Shown here: positions 1 through 8,020 of the stretch, piece after piece
How positions within the stretch are numbered: position 1 is the first letter of the stretch
Layout of the letters: each line of letters opens with the position of its first letter
Source of the DNA: Streptomyces pyxinae
GTDB taxonomy: Bacteria > Actinomycetota > Actinomycetes > Streptomycetales > Streptomycetaceae
Direction: 5' to 3'
NCBI RefSeq assembly: GCF_024756275.1
Contig: NZ_JANUGQ010000034.1
Span: 1 to 64,000 of the forward strand
DNA length: 64,000 nucleotides
Made by a program: the position numbers and the translations under genes
The notes under the pieces: generated by a model
What the model saw: only the letters and a program-made list of their open reading frames with translations
The model's database searches: none
Told to the model about the DNA's origin: nothing

Positions 1-662
1 GCGAAGGCCACCCGGAGGACGCCCCCTACGACCGGGTGATCGCCACCTGCGCCGTACGGGCCGTGCCGTACGCCTGGATCGAGCAGACCCCGCCCGGCGG
101 GATCGTGCTCGCGCCCTGGGAAACGCCCTGGCTCTCCCACGGACTGCTGCGGCTCACCGTGGAAGGCGACGGCACCGCCTCCGGCTGGTTCACCCCGCAC
201 TCCGCCTGCATGCCCCTGCGCGCCCACCGCGTCAACCTGCGCATCCTCCGAGACGTCGTACGCGAGGAGCACGTCCCGGAGGAAACCACCACCGGCGTCT
301 CGCCGTTCGCCGCCACCGGCAACGACTGGAACGCCCGGTTCGCCATCGGCCTCCAGACCCGGGACATCTGGCACACCTGGCAACACGGCCCCGGCATCGA
401 CGGTGTGGCCTCCCGCCTCTGGCTCGCCACCACCGACACCACCTCCTGGGCCGCCATCGACCACGACGGCCGGAACGACGAGCGATTCGCCGTCCTGCAA
501 CACGGGCCCCGACGGCTCTGGGACGAGGTGACGGCCGCGCTCACCTGGTGGCACCAGACCGGTTCCCCCGGGCCCGAGCGGTTCGGGATGACCGTGCAGC
601 CGGACGGGACCCATCACGCCTGGCTGGACACCCCCGTTTACCCCATCCCGCAGACCGGTTGA
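1..662 (+). CDS. PCMT-like methyltransferase, C-terminal part (partial)
   Basis: The reading frame is open from the window edge (codons start at base 3), so the N-terminus lies outside. What remains begins at a Rossmann-type strand (YDRVIATCAV) followed by a PGG loop (QTPPGGIVLAPW), the pattern of protein-L-isoaspartate O-methyltransferase-like enzymes after their SAM motifs. The long C-terminal extension rich in Trp and His (DIWHTWQHGPG, TAALTWWHQ) resembles the Streptomyces methyltransferases found beside ATP-grasp peptide ligases (graspetide or ATP-grasp peptide maturase clusters). The partner ligase and precursor peptide would lie to the left, outside the window. The GTG at 36 is internal, not the real start. 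The methyltransferase fold is fairly safe; the RiPP role is inference from family resemblance. Confidence 0.75.
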   Translation, partial: EGHPEDAPYDRVIATCAVRAVPYAWIEQTPPGGIVLAPWETPWLSHGLLRLTVEGDGTASGWFTPHSACMPLRAHRVNLRILRDVVREEHVPEETTTGVSPFAATGNDWNARFAIGLQTRDIWHTWQHGPGIDGVASRLWLATTDTTSWAAIDHDGRNDERFAVLQHGPRRLWDEVTAALTWWHQTGSPGPERFGMTVQPDGTHHAWLDTPVYPIPQTG

Positions 663-765
663 GGGACCCCGGAGGCCGGCCCCTGAGCAGTTGACCGGCG
701 GCCGGCCGAGACGGGCCATGCCCCGTACGGCTGACCACCGCATCTGCCCGACACGTCAGACGAGT

Positions 766-1323
766 TCAGTACTCGCCGTCGAGGGCGGAGGCGGAGGCCG
801 CGCGATAGCAGGCGGAGACCACCGAGAAGTTGAGCATCGTGTCAGGCCCCTCGTGCTTGAGGGCGGTGACGTTCATGGCGAACTGCTCGGCCTTGTTCTC
901 CGCGTAGATTTCCGGGCTCTGGGCCTTGCTGTTGGCCTTGCCGTCCTTGGTGATCGTCCAGCCGTTCTCCTTGAGCGCCTTGCGCAGATTCGCCATGCCG
1001 GTGTCGACCTGCTCATCAGTCAGGCCGTACACCGACCACGGGTGCGTCGTGGAGAAGAGATCGTCGCCGTACTCGTAGCAGCGCGAGACCCTCGGCCCGG
1101 GCTCGGTGACTTTGCCCTTGACCCCGGTCATCTCCAGCAGACGACTGGAGACCTCCTTCGCCTTCTCGCGCGCAGGACCGGGATCCATCCGCACCGGCGT
1201 GTAGTCGAGACCCCGCATGCTCGAACACCCCACGGCCAGTGTGGAAAGCGACGCGACAATCACGGCAAGCGCCGGCACCCTCGCCCCGAAGACCGCACGC
1301 GCCCGGCCGGTCCTGCTCAACAA
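766..1323 (-). CDS. Putative lipoprotein, 185 aa
   Basis: Secreted lipoprotein of unknown function. The N-terminus has Arg residues, a hydrophobic core (VPALAVIVASLSTLAVGC) and a lipobox with the acylated Cys at residue 33 if translation starts at the TTG at 1323. A longer reading frame extends to 1452 but would place 43 residues before the signal peptide. The start was chosen because GGGGA lies four bases upstream of the TTG and the signal peptide then begins correctly. The mature part has mixed polar composition, two further Cys residues (SRCYEYGDD and VSACYRAAS), and no recognised domain. It is convergent with the methyltransferase on its left. Confidence 0.7.
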   Translation of the reverse strand: MLSRTGRARAVFGARVPALAVIVASLSTLAVGCSSMRGLDYTPVRMDPGPAREKAKEVSSRLLEMTGVKGKVTEPGPRVSRCYEYGDDLFSTTHPWSVYGLTDEQVDTGMANLRKALKENGWTITKDGKANSKAQSPEIYAENKAEQFAMNVTALKHEGPDTMLNFSVVSACYRAASASALDGEY

Positions 1324-1549
1324 GTCATCCCCCAGTGGTCGGTGCGGTTGTCGAAACCGCCCGCCGACGCCATGGTATTGCCACTCCGGCAAGTCGACCG
1401 ACTCGCCGGAGGCGGGCCATGGGCACCGATGAGGCGGCGCACAGTGTGGCACAGGCCGCCGAGCCAGCCGGCGGGGTCAGCCATGGTCATCCCGGTCGGT
1501 GGCGCAGAAACCGGGCCGCCGAGGCCCTTCGCCGGCCGGCCGGGCGGCC

Positions 1550-2059
1550 TCAGACCCCGAAGGCAGCCGGGTACTGGATCGTGCCGGTCGGGAGGGGGCG
1601 GGAAGGGGTGAGGGGGAGGGCGAGGAGAGCTTCGTCGGGCGCGGGGAAGGGGGCGCGGATGCCGAGGCGGGAGGCGGGGGTGAAGCCGAAGCGCGGGTAG
1701 TAGGCGGGGTGGCCCAGGACGACGACGAGGTCCTCGTCCAGGGCGCGGGCCGCGTCGAGGGCGGCACGGATGGCGGCGGTGCCGGCGCCGGTGCGCTGGG
1801 CGGCGGGCAGGACGGCGCACGGGGCCAGGGCGAGGGCGGGGGCGCCGTCGATGTGGCAGCGGGTGAGCAGGGCGTGCCCGGTGGGGGTGCCATCGGGGGC
1901 GGCGGCCAGCAGGGAGAGGCCGTCGATCCACGCTCCGGGGTCGGCGCGCAGGGCGTCCACCAGGTCGGCCTCGGCGGCCGTCGGGAAGGCGGCCAGGTTG
2001 ATGGCGCGGACGGCCGGGAGGTCGCCGGGGGTCTCCGGTCGGGTGAGCCAGGCGGTCAC
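1550..2059 (-). CDS. GNAT family N-acetyltransferase
   Basis: A 169-residue acetyltransferase of the GNAT fold (YhbS-like). N-terminal RPETPGDLPAVRAINLAAF is typical strand beta1/helix alpha1. The acetyl-CoA loop region reads APCAVLPAAQRTGAGTAAIRAAL, where the usual Q/R-x-x-G-x-G/A motif appears as QRTGAG. LGHPAYYPRFGFTPAS is the characteristic C-terminal 'yYprfGF' motif of this subfamily. Substrate unknown. GTG start; it overlaps the ispE stop by four bases (GTGA), so it is probably translationally coupled as the last gene of the rsmA-ispE operon. Confidence 0.88.
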   Translation of the reverse strand: MTAWLTRPETPGDLPAVRAINLAAFPTAAEADLVDALRADPGAWIDGLSLLAAAPDGTPTGHALLTRCHIDGAPALALAPCAVLPAAQRTGAGTAAIRAALDAARALDEDLVVVLGHPAYYPRFGFTPASRLGIRAPFPAPDEALLALPLTPSRPLPTGTIQYPAAFGV

Positions 2060-3132
2060 GGGGTCCGCCCGGTCACCACCGCGCCCCGCGCCGGTGAGGT
2101 CGCCGTACGGGCGGTGCGGCAGGTGCCGGAGGCGCGGAGGGCGGCGGCCACGGTGGCGGCGGCCTCCTCGTCCTTGACCAGGAACGCCGTCGTGGGCCCC
2201 GATCCGGAGACCAGCGCGGCCAGGGCGCCGGCCGAGGTGCCGGTGGCGAGGGTGTCGGCCAGCGCGGGACGCAGGGAGAGGGCTGCGGGCTGGAGGTCGT
2301 TGGCGAGGGCACCCGCCAGGGCGGTCGGGTCGCCGGACCGCAGGGCGTCCAGCAGGGCGGGCGCGGCGGCCGGGGGCGGGACGTCCGTCCCGGCGGTGAG
2401 GCGGTCGAACTCCCCGTACACCGCCGGGGTCGAGAGCCCCCCGTCGGCCACGGCGAAGACCCAGTGGAAGACGCCGCCGACCTCCAGCGGGGTCAGCAGT
2501 TCACCGCGGCCGGTGCCCAGCGCGGCGCCGCCCAGCAGGGAGAAGGGGACGTCGCTGCCCAGCTCGGCGCAGATGGCGAGGAGCTCCTCGCGAGACGCCG
2601 GGGACGAGGCGCCGGCCGACCAGAGGGCGTCGCAGGCGAGCAGGGCGCCGGCGCCGTCCGCACTGCCGCCCGCCATCCCGCCGGCGACCGGGATGTCCTT
2701 GGCGATGTGGATGTGCACGTCGGGCGCGATGCCGTACCGGGCGGCCAGCGCCTCGGCGGCGCGGGCGGCGAGGTTGGTGCGGTCCAGCGGCACCTGGTCG
2801 GCGTCCGGCCCGGAGCAGGTGATCCGCAGCGACTCGGCCGGGGTGACGGTGATCTCGTCGTAGAGGGAGACGGCGAGGAAGACATTGGCCAGGTCGTGGA
2901 AGCCGTCGGGCCGGGCGGCGCCGACCGCGAGCTGCGCGTTGACCTTGGCGGGCACCCGTACGGTCACCGAGGAGCCGGGGACGGAGAGGACGGTCACGGC
3001 GGGGGCGGCCCCGGAGGCGCCGGACGCGGCCCCCGGGCGGACGCTCCCCGGGCGGCCGGTCACGGAAGAGCCGGTCCCGGAGGAACCGGGCGTGGAAAGG
3101 AAGGGCCCGGCGGGGGGCGGGGTGGTGTTCAC
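2056..3132 (-). CDS. ispE: 4-diphosphocytidyl-2-C-methyl-D-erythritol kinase
   Basis: GHMP-family kinase that phosphorylates CDP-methylerythritol in the MEP (non-mevalonate) isoprenoid pathway, in the cytoplasm. Diagnostic motifs: VRVPAKVNAQLAVG (substrate strand), the glycine-rich ATP loop PVAGGMAGGSADGAGAL, and the C-terminal GHMP motif LVSGSGPTTAFLV. At 358 residues it is longer than the usual roughly 290-310 because about 55 Gly/Pro/Ser/Ala-rich residues precede the conserved kinase start. A later start is possible, but the GTG at 3132 overlaps the rsmA stop (GTGA), which favours the long form by coupling. Order rsmA-ispE is conserved in actinobacteria. Confidence 0.95.
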   Translation of the reverse strand: MNTTPPPAGPFLSTPGSSGTGSSVTGRPGSVRPGAASGASGAAPAVTVLSVPGSSVTVRVPAKVNAQLAVGAARPDGFHDLANVFLAVSLYDEITVTPAESLRITCSGPDADQVPLDRTNLAARAAEALAARYGIAPDVHIHIAKDIPVAGGMAGGSADGAGALLACDALWSAGASSPASREELLAICAELGSDVPFSLLGGAALGTGRGELLTPLEVGGVFHWVFAVADGGLSTPAVYGEFDRLTAGTDVPPPAAAPALLDALRSGDPTALAGALANDLQPAALSLRPALADTLATGTSAGALAALVSGSGPTTAFLVKDEEAAATVAAALRASGTCRTARTATSPARGAVVTGRTP

Positions 3133-3992
3133 GCTGGACGGGCCTCCGCGACGCGGGCGAACTCTTCGACGGTGAGCGACTCGCCGCGTGCCTGGGGAGA
3201 GATCCCGGCGGCGGTCAGGGCGGCCTCGGCGGCGGCGGGCGAGCCTGCCCAGCCGGCGAGCGCGGCCCGCAGGGTCTTGCGGCGCTGGGCGAAGGCCGCG
3301 TCCACCACGGCGAACACCTGCCGCTTGGTGGCGGTGGTGGCGACCGGTTCGGCACGGCGGACGAGCGAGACGAGCCCGGAGTCCACATTGGGCGCCGGCC
3401 AGAAGACATTGCGGCCGATCGCACCGGCCCGCTTGACCTCGGCGTACCAGTTGGCCTTGACCGAGGGGACGCCGTACACCTTGTTCCCGGGCCGCGCGGC
3501 GAGCCGGTCGGCCACCTCGGCCTGCACCATCACCAGGGTGCGCTCGATGGTCGGGAAGCGGTCGAGCATGTGCAGCAGCACCGGCACGGCGACGTTGTAC
3601 GGGAGGTTGGCGACCAGCGCGGTGGGCGCGGGCCCCGGCAGTTCGCGCACCAGCATGGCGTCGGAGTGCACCAGGGCGAACCGGTCGGCGCGGCCGGGCA
3701 TCCGGGCGGCGACGGTGGCGGGCAGCGCGCCGGCCAGCACGTCGTCGATCTCCACGGCGGTGACCCGGTCGGCCGCCTCAAGGAGCGCCAGGGTCAGCGA
3801 GCCGAGCCCGGGGCCGACCTCCACCACCACGTCGTCGGGGCGCACCTCGGCGGTGCGGACGATCCGCCGCACGGTGTTGGCGTCGATGACGAAGTTCTGA
3901 CCGCGCTGCTTGGTGGGCCGTACGCCCAGCGCCGCGGCCAGTTCGCGGATGTCGGCGGGGCCGAGGAGGGCGTCGGGCTCAGTGGTGCTCAC
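3129..3992 (-). CDS. rsmA: 16S rRNA (adenine1518/1519-N6)-dimethyltransferase
   Basis: KsgA/RsmA enzyme that dimethylates two adjacent adenines in the 3' terminal hairpin of 16S rRNA using SAM; 287 residues, normal for the family. Motifs: QNFVIDANTVRRIV near the N-terminus, SAM motif I VVVEVGPGLGSLTLALL, and catalytic motif IV NLPYNVAVP. A much longer open frame runs upstream to 5579, but that part is the shadow of rpfB on another frame. The start was set at the GTG at 3992 (VSTTEPDALL) because a TAGGCT -10 box lies seven bases before it, the leaderless arrangement. The end overlaps ispE by four bases. Confidence 0.95.
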   Translation of the reverse strand: MSTTEPDALLGPADIRELAAALGVRPTKQRGQNFVIDANTVRRIVRTAEVRPDDVVVEVGPGLGSLTLALLEAADRVTAVEIDDVLAGALPATVAARMPGRADRFALVHSDAMLVRELPGPAPTALVANLPYNVAVPVLLHMLDRFPTIERTLVMVQAEVADRLAARPGNKVYGVPSVKANWYAEVKRAGAIGRNVFWPAPNVDSGLVSLVRRAEPVATTATKRQVFAVVDAAFAQRRKTLRAALAGWAGSPAAAEAALTAAGISPQARGESLTVEEFARVAEARPA

Positions 3993-3999
3993 CCAGTAC

Positions 4000-4005
4000 A
4001 GCCTA
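4000..4005 (-). promoter_or_regulatory. -10 box for leaderless rsmA
   Basis: TAGGCT on the minus strand, followed by seven bases and then the GTG start of rsmA. Transcription from this box would start at or next to the first codon. No Shine-Dalgarno sequence is present. Predicted by eye. Confidence 0.5.
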
Positions 4006-4135
4006 CGGCCCCCCGGACGGCGCTCCTCCCGGGCCCGCGCCCCGCGGGGCCCACCCCGTTCCCGCGTGCCCGGACGCCGTACCCGTACCCGTACGGTCCG
4101 CCTGCCCGCACGCCCCCCGTACGGCCCCGGACGCC

Positions 4136-6196
4136 TCAGGAGCGCAGCCGGATGCCGCAGTGCGGCCAGGGACTGGCGCCGCGCTGGATGTAGAGCTTCT
4201 TGGCCCGGTGGGTCTGCTCGGCGGCCGAGGCCTCCTGGGCGGTGCCGGTGCCGCCGAGGGCGTGCCAGGTGGCCGGGTCGAACTGGTAGAGCCCGCCGTA
4301 CGTCCCCGAGGCGTCCACCGCGTCCGGGCGGCCGCCGGACTCGCACAGGGCGAGCGCGGCCCAGTTGAGCCCGTCGGCGCCGGGGACCGGGCCGTGGCCC
4401 GGGCGGGGCCGGGGCCGGGTGCCGACCCGGACCAGCCGGGCGACCGGCGCCCGGACCAGTTCGTCGGAGATCCGGCGCGGCTTCTGCCGGACCCCGTTGA
4501 CCGTGCGGACGGCGTAGGTGATCCGGCGGGCGCCCGGGCGGCCCTGGCGGTCGATCACCTCGGTGCCGGTGAGCAGGGCGGGGTCGTTCCGGCGCTCCAC
4601 CGGGTACGGGACGGCCACCTCCCGCACCTCCTCGCTCGCGCTGATCCGCATGACGGTGATCGTCTGGCCGTCGCGCGGGAAGCTGTCCAGCGGTACGGAG
4701 GTGGTGTCCTGCGGCCCGAGGGTGAGCCCGGCCCGCTCGACGGCCTCCCGGACGGTGGCGGCGTTGGTGCGGACGGTGCGCTCGCGGCCGTCGGCCATGA
4801 AGGTGACGGCGCGCTCGGTGCGTACGTCCAGGGTGAGGCCCTGGCGGGCGATGGGCGCCGAGCGGGAGACCGAGAGGTACGCCCCCTCCGCCCGGACGCC
4901 GAGCTGGCGCAGCGCCTCCGCCACGGTGCCGGCGGTGGTCCACACCTGGCGCCGCCGGCCGTCCAGGGTGAGGGTGACCGGGCGGCCGTAGCGGACCACC
5001 ACCTCGTCGCCGTTGGCCAGGGCGGCGCCGGCTCCGGGGGCCACGATGTCGTGCGGGCCGACCGGTACGCCCTCGTGGGCGAGCAGCTCGTCCACGTCGT
5101 CCGCGAAGGTGTGCAGGGTGCGGGGCGTCCCGTCGACGGTGAGCAGCACCTCCTTGTCGTCGGCGACGAAGGCGGTGGTGCCGCCCGCGAGCGCGGCGAC
5201 CACCAGCGCCCGGGGCACCAGCCGCCGCAGCGCCTGGGGCGAGGCGAGCCCGCGTCCGAACCCGGGCCCGAGCCCGAGCGCGGGTCCTAGTCCGAGCGCG
5301 GGTCCTAGTCCGAGCCCGGCGGCGGGGCGGCGGGCGGCGGGCCGGGGGACGATCACGGTCCTGGCCTCGTCCGGCACCGGGACGGGCGGGGGCGCCGCCG
5401 CCCGGGCCGCCCCCGGATGGACGAACCACGGCTGCTCGGGACCCCAGGAGGGAGCGGCCTCCGGCTGCGGCGGGGCGGCGGACCCCGCCGGGGCAGGGAG
5501 GGAGGCGGCGGGGACGGTGGGGAGGGAGGCGGCGGGGAGGGAGGCGGCGGGGACGGTGGGGCACTCGGCGAAGCCCCACCCGGGCGAGTCCGGAAGGCAG
5601 CCGGGAGGCGGTCCCTCGGGCTCGGGGGAGACGTGGCCGCCGCCCCAGCCGGAATGGTGGCCGGGGCCACAGCCGTCATCGCGGTCATAGCCGTAGTCGC
5701 AGCCGTAGCCGTAGTCATAGCCATAGCCGTCATCACGGTCGGCGGAGCAGTCGTCGGGGGCACCGAGGTAGGTGTCGTACAGCAGGGTGTACGCCTCGGT
5801 GGGGCCGGGCGGTGGACCGTACGCGGACGGCGGCGGGGCGTACGCCGGTGGCGGCGGGCCGTACGCGTACGCGGGCGGTCCGTACACCGGCGGCGCGGGC
5901 TCGTACGCCGGCGACGGGGACCCGTACGCGCCCGGGGGCCCGTACACCGGTGGCGGGCCGTACCCCGGGGGCGGGGGGCCGAACTCGTACGGCGGCGGCC
6001 CGTACGCGTACAGCGGGGGCCCGAAGCCCTCCCCGGGCGGCGGCCCGTACGCGTACGGCGGGAGGCCCGGCGGCTCGAAGCCGTCACCCGGCGGGCCGGA
6101 GCCGTACGGCGGGGGGCCGGAGCCGTACGGCGCGGTCCCGTCCTCGGGCGGCGGGGGCGCGGCCCCGGCGTGGGGGCTGCCCTGGGAGGTGCTCAC
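4136..6196 (-). CDS. rpfB: Resuscitation-promoting factor (DUF348, G5 and transglycosylase domains)
   Basis: Secreted or membrane-anchored muralytic enzyme of the RpfB family that cleaves peptidoglycan during spore germination and regrowth. Order in the 686 residues: a long Pro/Tyr/Gly-rich N-terminus with many YGPPP repeats (about 1-140), an Asp/Tyr-rich patch, PAASLP repeats, GLGLGPAL repeats, one hydrophobic segment (ALVVAALAGGTTAF), three DUF348 repeats (first at EVLLTVDGTPRTLHTFADD), a G5 domain (VREVAVPYPVERRNDPAL), and a C-terminal Rpf domain (NWAALALCESGG, with the expected catalytic Glu, then GGLYQFDPATWHALGG). RpfB of M. tuberculosis has no comparable Pro/Tyr-rich cytoplasmic extension. 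The tatD-rpfB-rsmA-ispE order is conserved in actinobacteria. Confidence 0.93.
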   Translation of the reverse strand: MSTSQGSPHAGAAPPPPEDGTAPYGSGPPPYGSGPPGDGFEPPGLPPYAYGPPPGEGFGPPLYAYGPPPYEFGPPPPGYGPPPVYGPPGAYGSPSPAYEPAPPVYGPPAYAYGPPPPAYAPPPSAYGPPPGPTEAYTLLYDTYLGAPDDCSADRDDGYGYDYGYGCDYGYDRDDGCGPGHHSGWGGGHVSPEPEGPPPGCLPDSPGWGFAECPTVPAASLPAASLPTVPAASLPAPAGSAAPPQPEAAPSWGPEQPWFVHPGAARAAAPPPVPVPDEARTVIVPRPAARRPAAGLGLGPALGLGPALGLGPGFGRGLASPQALRRLVPRALVVAALAGGTTAFVADDKEVLLTVDGTPRTLHTFADDVDELLAHEGVPVGPHDIVAPGAGAALANGDEVVVRYGRPVTLTLDGRRRQVWTTAGTVAEALRQLGVRAEGAYLSVSRSAPIARQGLTLDVRTERAVTFMADGRERTVRTNAATVREAVERAGLTLGPQDTTSVPLDSFPRDGQTITVMRISASEEVREVAVPYPVERRNDPALLTGTEVIDRQGRPGARRITYAVRTVNGVRQKPRRISDELVRAPVARLVRVGTRPRPRPGHGPVPGADGLNWAALALCESGGRPDAVDASGTYGGLYQFDPATWHALGGTGTAQEASAAEQTHRAKKLYIQRGASPWPHCGIRLRS
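5279..5315. repeat. 18-bp tandem repeat inside rpfB
   Basis: Two adjacent copies of an 18-bp unit containing GCGGGTCCTAGTCCGAGC; on the minus strand they encode the six-residue unit ALGLGP. Being a multiple of three, copy-number change would stay in frame. A similar in-frame repeat encoding PAASLP lies at about 5500-5560. Confidence 0.6.
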
Positions 6197-6205
6197 GAGG
6201 CCCGG

Positions 6206-6211
6206 ACCCTA
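6206..6211 (-). promoter_or_regulatory. -10 box upstream of rpfB
   Basis: TAGGGT on the minus strand, nine bases before the rpfB GTG start. No ribosome-binding site is visible, so the transcript is probably leaderless or nearly so. No ydaO-type (c-di-AMP) riboswitch, which precedes some Streptomyces rpf genes, can be seen in the roughly 100-bp gap. Confidence 0.45.
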
Positions 6212-6296
6212 GCGGAGCGCCCGTCACTCTCCAAAGCGGCTCGGCCACCCGGCGTCACCGACCGGGCGTCAGTACGTTTCGGTGCGCCCCGACGCG

Positions 6297-7166
6297 TCAG
6301 TAGTCGAACGCCCGGGCGGTGTTGTCCGCGATCGCCGCCGCCAGCACGTCCTCGTCCAGCCCCTTCACCGCCGCCATGGCGCGCAGGGTGACCGGGATCA
6401 GATAGGGCGCGTTGGGCCGGCCCCGGTAGGGCGCCGGGGTGAGGAAGGGGGCGTCGGTCTCGACCAGCACGAGTTCCGGCGGGGCGACCGCGAGCGCGCC
6501 CCGCAGCGGCTGGGCGTTCTTGAAGGTGACGTTCCCGGCGAAGGACATGAAGTAGCCGGCGCCGGCGCAGATCCGGGCCATCTCGGCGTCGCCCGAGTAG
6601 CAGTGGAAGACGGTCCGCTCGGGCGCGCCCTCCTCCGCGAGGATCCGCAGCACATCGGCGTGGGCCTCGCGGTCATGGATGACCAGCGCCTTGCCGTGCC
6701 GCTTGGCGATCTCGATGTGGGCCCGGAAGGAACGCTCCTGGGCGGCCATCCCCTCGGGCCCGGTGCGGAAGTGGTCGAGCCCGGTCTCCCCGACGGCCCG
6801 CACCTGGTCCAGGGCGGCCAGCCGGTCGATCTCCGCCAGCGCCTCGTCCAGGGCCGCGTCGCCGCCCGCCTCCCTGGCCCCCTGCCGCGACCAGCCGTCC
6901 TGATCCCCCAGGACGATCCGGGGCGCCTCGTTCGGGTGCAGGGCCACGGCGGCGTGCACCCGCTCGTACTGGGCGGCCGTCTCCGCCGCCCACCGGGAGC
7001 CCTTGAGGTCGCAGCCGACCTGGACCACCGTCTCCACGCCGACGGCGGCGGCCTTGGCGAGGGCCTCGTCCACCGTGCCGGACTGCATGTCGAGGTGGGT
7101 GTGCGAGTCGGCGACCGGCACCCCGAGGGGCTCGGGCAGCGGCGGCGGGGCGTCCTTGGAGCTCAT
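6297..7166 (-). CDS. tatD: TatD family metal-dependent hydrolase (3'-5' DNase)
   Basis: TIM-barrel metallohydrolase of the TatD deoxyribonuclease family, 289 residues. Metal-binding motifs in order: DSHTHLD near the N-terminus, GETGLDHFR, VIHDRE, FHCYSG and VETDAP. These cover the His, Glu and Asp ligands expected of the family. A longer frame to 7571 exists but lacks family similarity; the ATG at 7166 was chosen because the conserved DSHTHLD then lies at about residue 20 and a TACGAT -10 box stands six bases upstream. Likely roles are DNA repair or turnover. It lies directly upstream of rpfB. Confidence 0.93.
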   Translation of the reverse strand: MSSKDAPPPLPEPLGVPVADSHTHLDMQSGTVDEALAKAAAVGVETVVQVGCDLKGSRWAAETAAQYERVHAAVALHPNEAPRIVLGDQDGWSRQGAREAGGDAALDEALAEIDRLAALDQVRAVGETGLDHFRTGPEGMAAQERSFRAHIEIAKRHGKALVIHDREAHADVLRILAEEGAPERTVFHCYSGDAEMARICAGAGYFMSFAGNVTFKNAQPLRGALAVAPPELVLVETDAPFLTPAPYRGRPNAPYLIPVTLRAMAAVKGLDEDVLAAAIADNTARAFDY

Positions 7167-7172
7167 GCCCCG

Positions 7173-7178
7173 ATCGTA
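7173..7178 (-). promoter_or_regulatory. -10 box for leaderless tatD
   Basis: TACGAT on the minus strand, six bases before the tatD ATG, without a Shine-Dalgarno sequence. Predicted leaderless promoter. Confidence 0.5.
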
Positions 7179-7219
7179 CGAGGGGGCGGGGGCGCGGGAG
7201 TCCGGAGGTATCGGGTGCA

Positions 7220-7268
7220 CTCCGGTACGCGCCGGGGCCCGCACGCTCCGGTACGCGCCGGGGCCCGC
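7220..7268. repeat. 23-bp direct repeat, two copies
   Basis: CTCCGGTACGCGCCGGGGCC followed by CGC occurs at 7220-7242 and again at 7246-7268, a 26-bp period, in the gap between tatD and the zinc-ribbon gene. The second copy overlaps the left arm of the terminator hairpin. Confidence 0.7.
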
Positions 7269-7297
7269 GCCCCGTCGGCACGGGAGGCGCGGGCCCC
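7260..7297 (-). terminator. Strong hairpin, probable terminator of the zinc-ribbon gene
   Basis: A 12-bp perfect stem (7260-7271 with 7286-7297, GGGGCCCGCGCC / GGCGCGGGCCCC) with a further CCGT/ACGG pairing inside the loop. It lies about 100 bp beyond the zinc-ribbon stop. There is no T run, as is usual for Streptomyces terminators. Confidence 0.55.
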
Positions 7298-7398
7298 GGT
7301 GGTTCTGGTCCCGGCCCCGGCCCCGGACCGGGTTCGGGTCCCGGATCCGGTTCGGTTCCGGTCCCTTCGGCTTCAGCGGCGGGGGAGCCGGGGGCGGC

Positions 7399-7890
7399 TC
7401 AGCGGCGCTGGAAGGGGTGGAACAGGTCCGAGAGGTGCCACTGCCTGCCCTCCGGCAGCACCGGTTCGGCGGGGAGTTCCCGGGCGGGCTCCTGGCCGAG
7501 CGGTCCGGCGGTGGCGATCGGGGCGGCGGCGGCCGCGGCGGGGTGGCTCCCCGCGCTGGTGGCCCCGGCACCGGTCCCGGTCCGGGTGCCGTTCCGGGCG
7601 TGCCGGGCGGCCCGGGTGGACCGGCGGGACTGCGCGGCCATCAGGTCGAGGACCGAGGACACCTGGCCCGAGCGCATGATGCGGACGACATGGCCGCCGC
7701 AGTTGAGGCAGGTGGGGCGGGAGAGCGGTGACGGCACCCGATTCCCGTTCGCCTTGTAGACGACGAACTCGCCCCCGTGTATGTCGGTGTGGTGCTCTAT
7801 CTCGTACGCCTGCTCCCAGCCGTAACCGCAGCTCATGCAGGCGAAGGCATAGGCCTCGTGGGCGACCGGAGTGCTGGTGGTCTCGCTCAT
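7399..7890 (-). CDS. Small zinc-ribbon protein of unknown function
   Basis: 163 residues. The N-terminal half carries CMSCGYGWEQAYEIEHH and, later, TCLNCGGHVV: two CxxC pairs that should bind one zinc ion. An Arg-rich and then Ala/Pro-rich low-complexity linker follows, ending in a conserved-looking tail HLSDLFHPFQRR. The start ATG at 7890 is decided by AGGAG six bases upstream; the longer frame to 8256 is an artefact on the opposite strand of rsmI. It looks like a conserved streptomycete protein, with no function I recognise. A regulatory or nucleic-acid-binding role is only a guess from the ribbon. Confidence 0.8.
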   Translation of the reverse strand: MSETTSTPVAHEAYAFACMSCGYGWEQAYEIEHHTDIHGGEFVVYKANGNRVPSPLSRPTCLNCGGHVVRIMRSGQVSSVLDLMAAQSRRSTRAARHARNGTRTGTGAGATSAGSHPAAAAAAPIATAGPLGQEPARELPAEPVLPEGRQWHLSDLFHPFQRR

Positions 7891-8020
7891 GCCGGCTCCT
7901 TTCCACTTGTCCCAGTGGACGCCTTCACCGGCGGGAGCGCCTAGCCACCTAGTCGAATGTTGGACCGGTCTTTTGGCTTCCCATGCCGAAGGGCGGGGCG
8001 CACGGTCAGGTCTTTGCTTT

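Noticed and set aside
3129..5579. Very long minus-strand frame of 816 codons
   Set aside because: Only its last 288 codons (rsmA) are real; the rest is Arg/Pro-rich and antiparallel in frame to rpfB, a GC-bias shadow.
6197..6296. ydaO (c-di-AMP) riboswitch before rpfB
   Set aside because: The gap is about 100 bp and a -10 box lies next to the start, leaving no room for the riboswitch.
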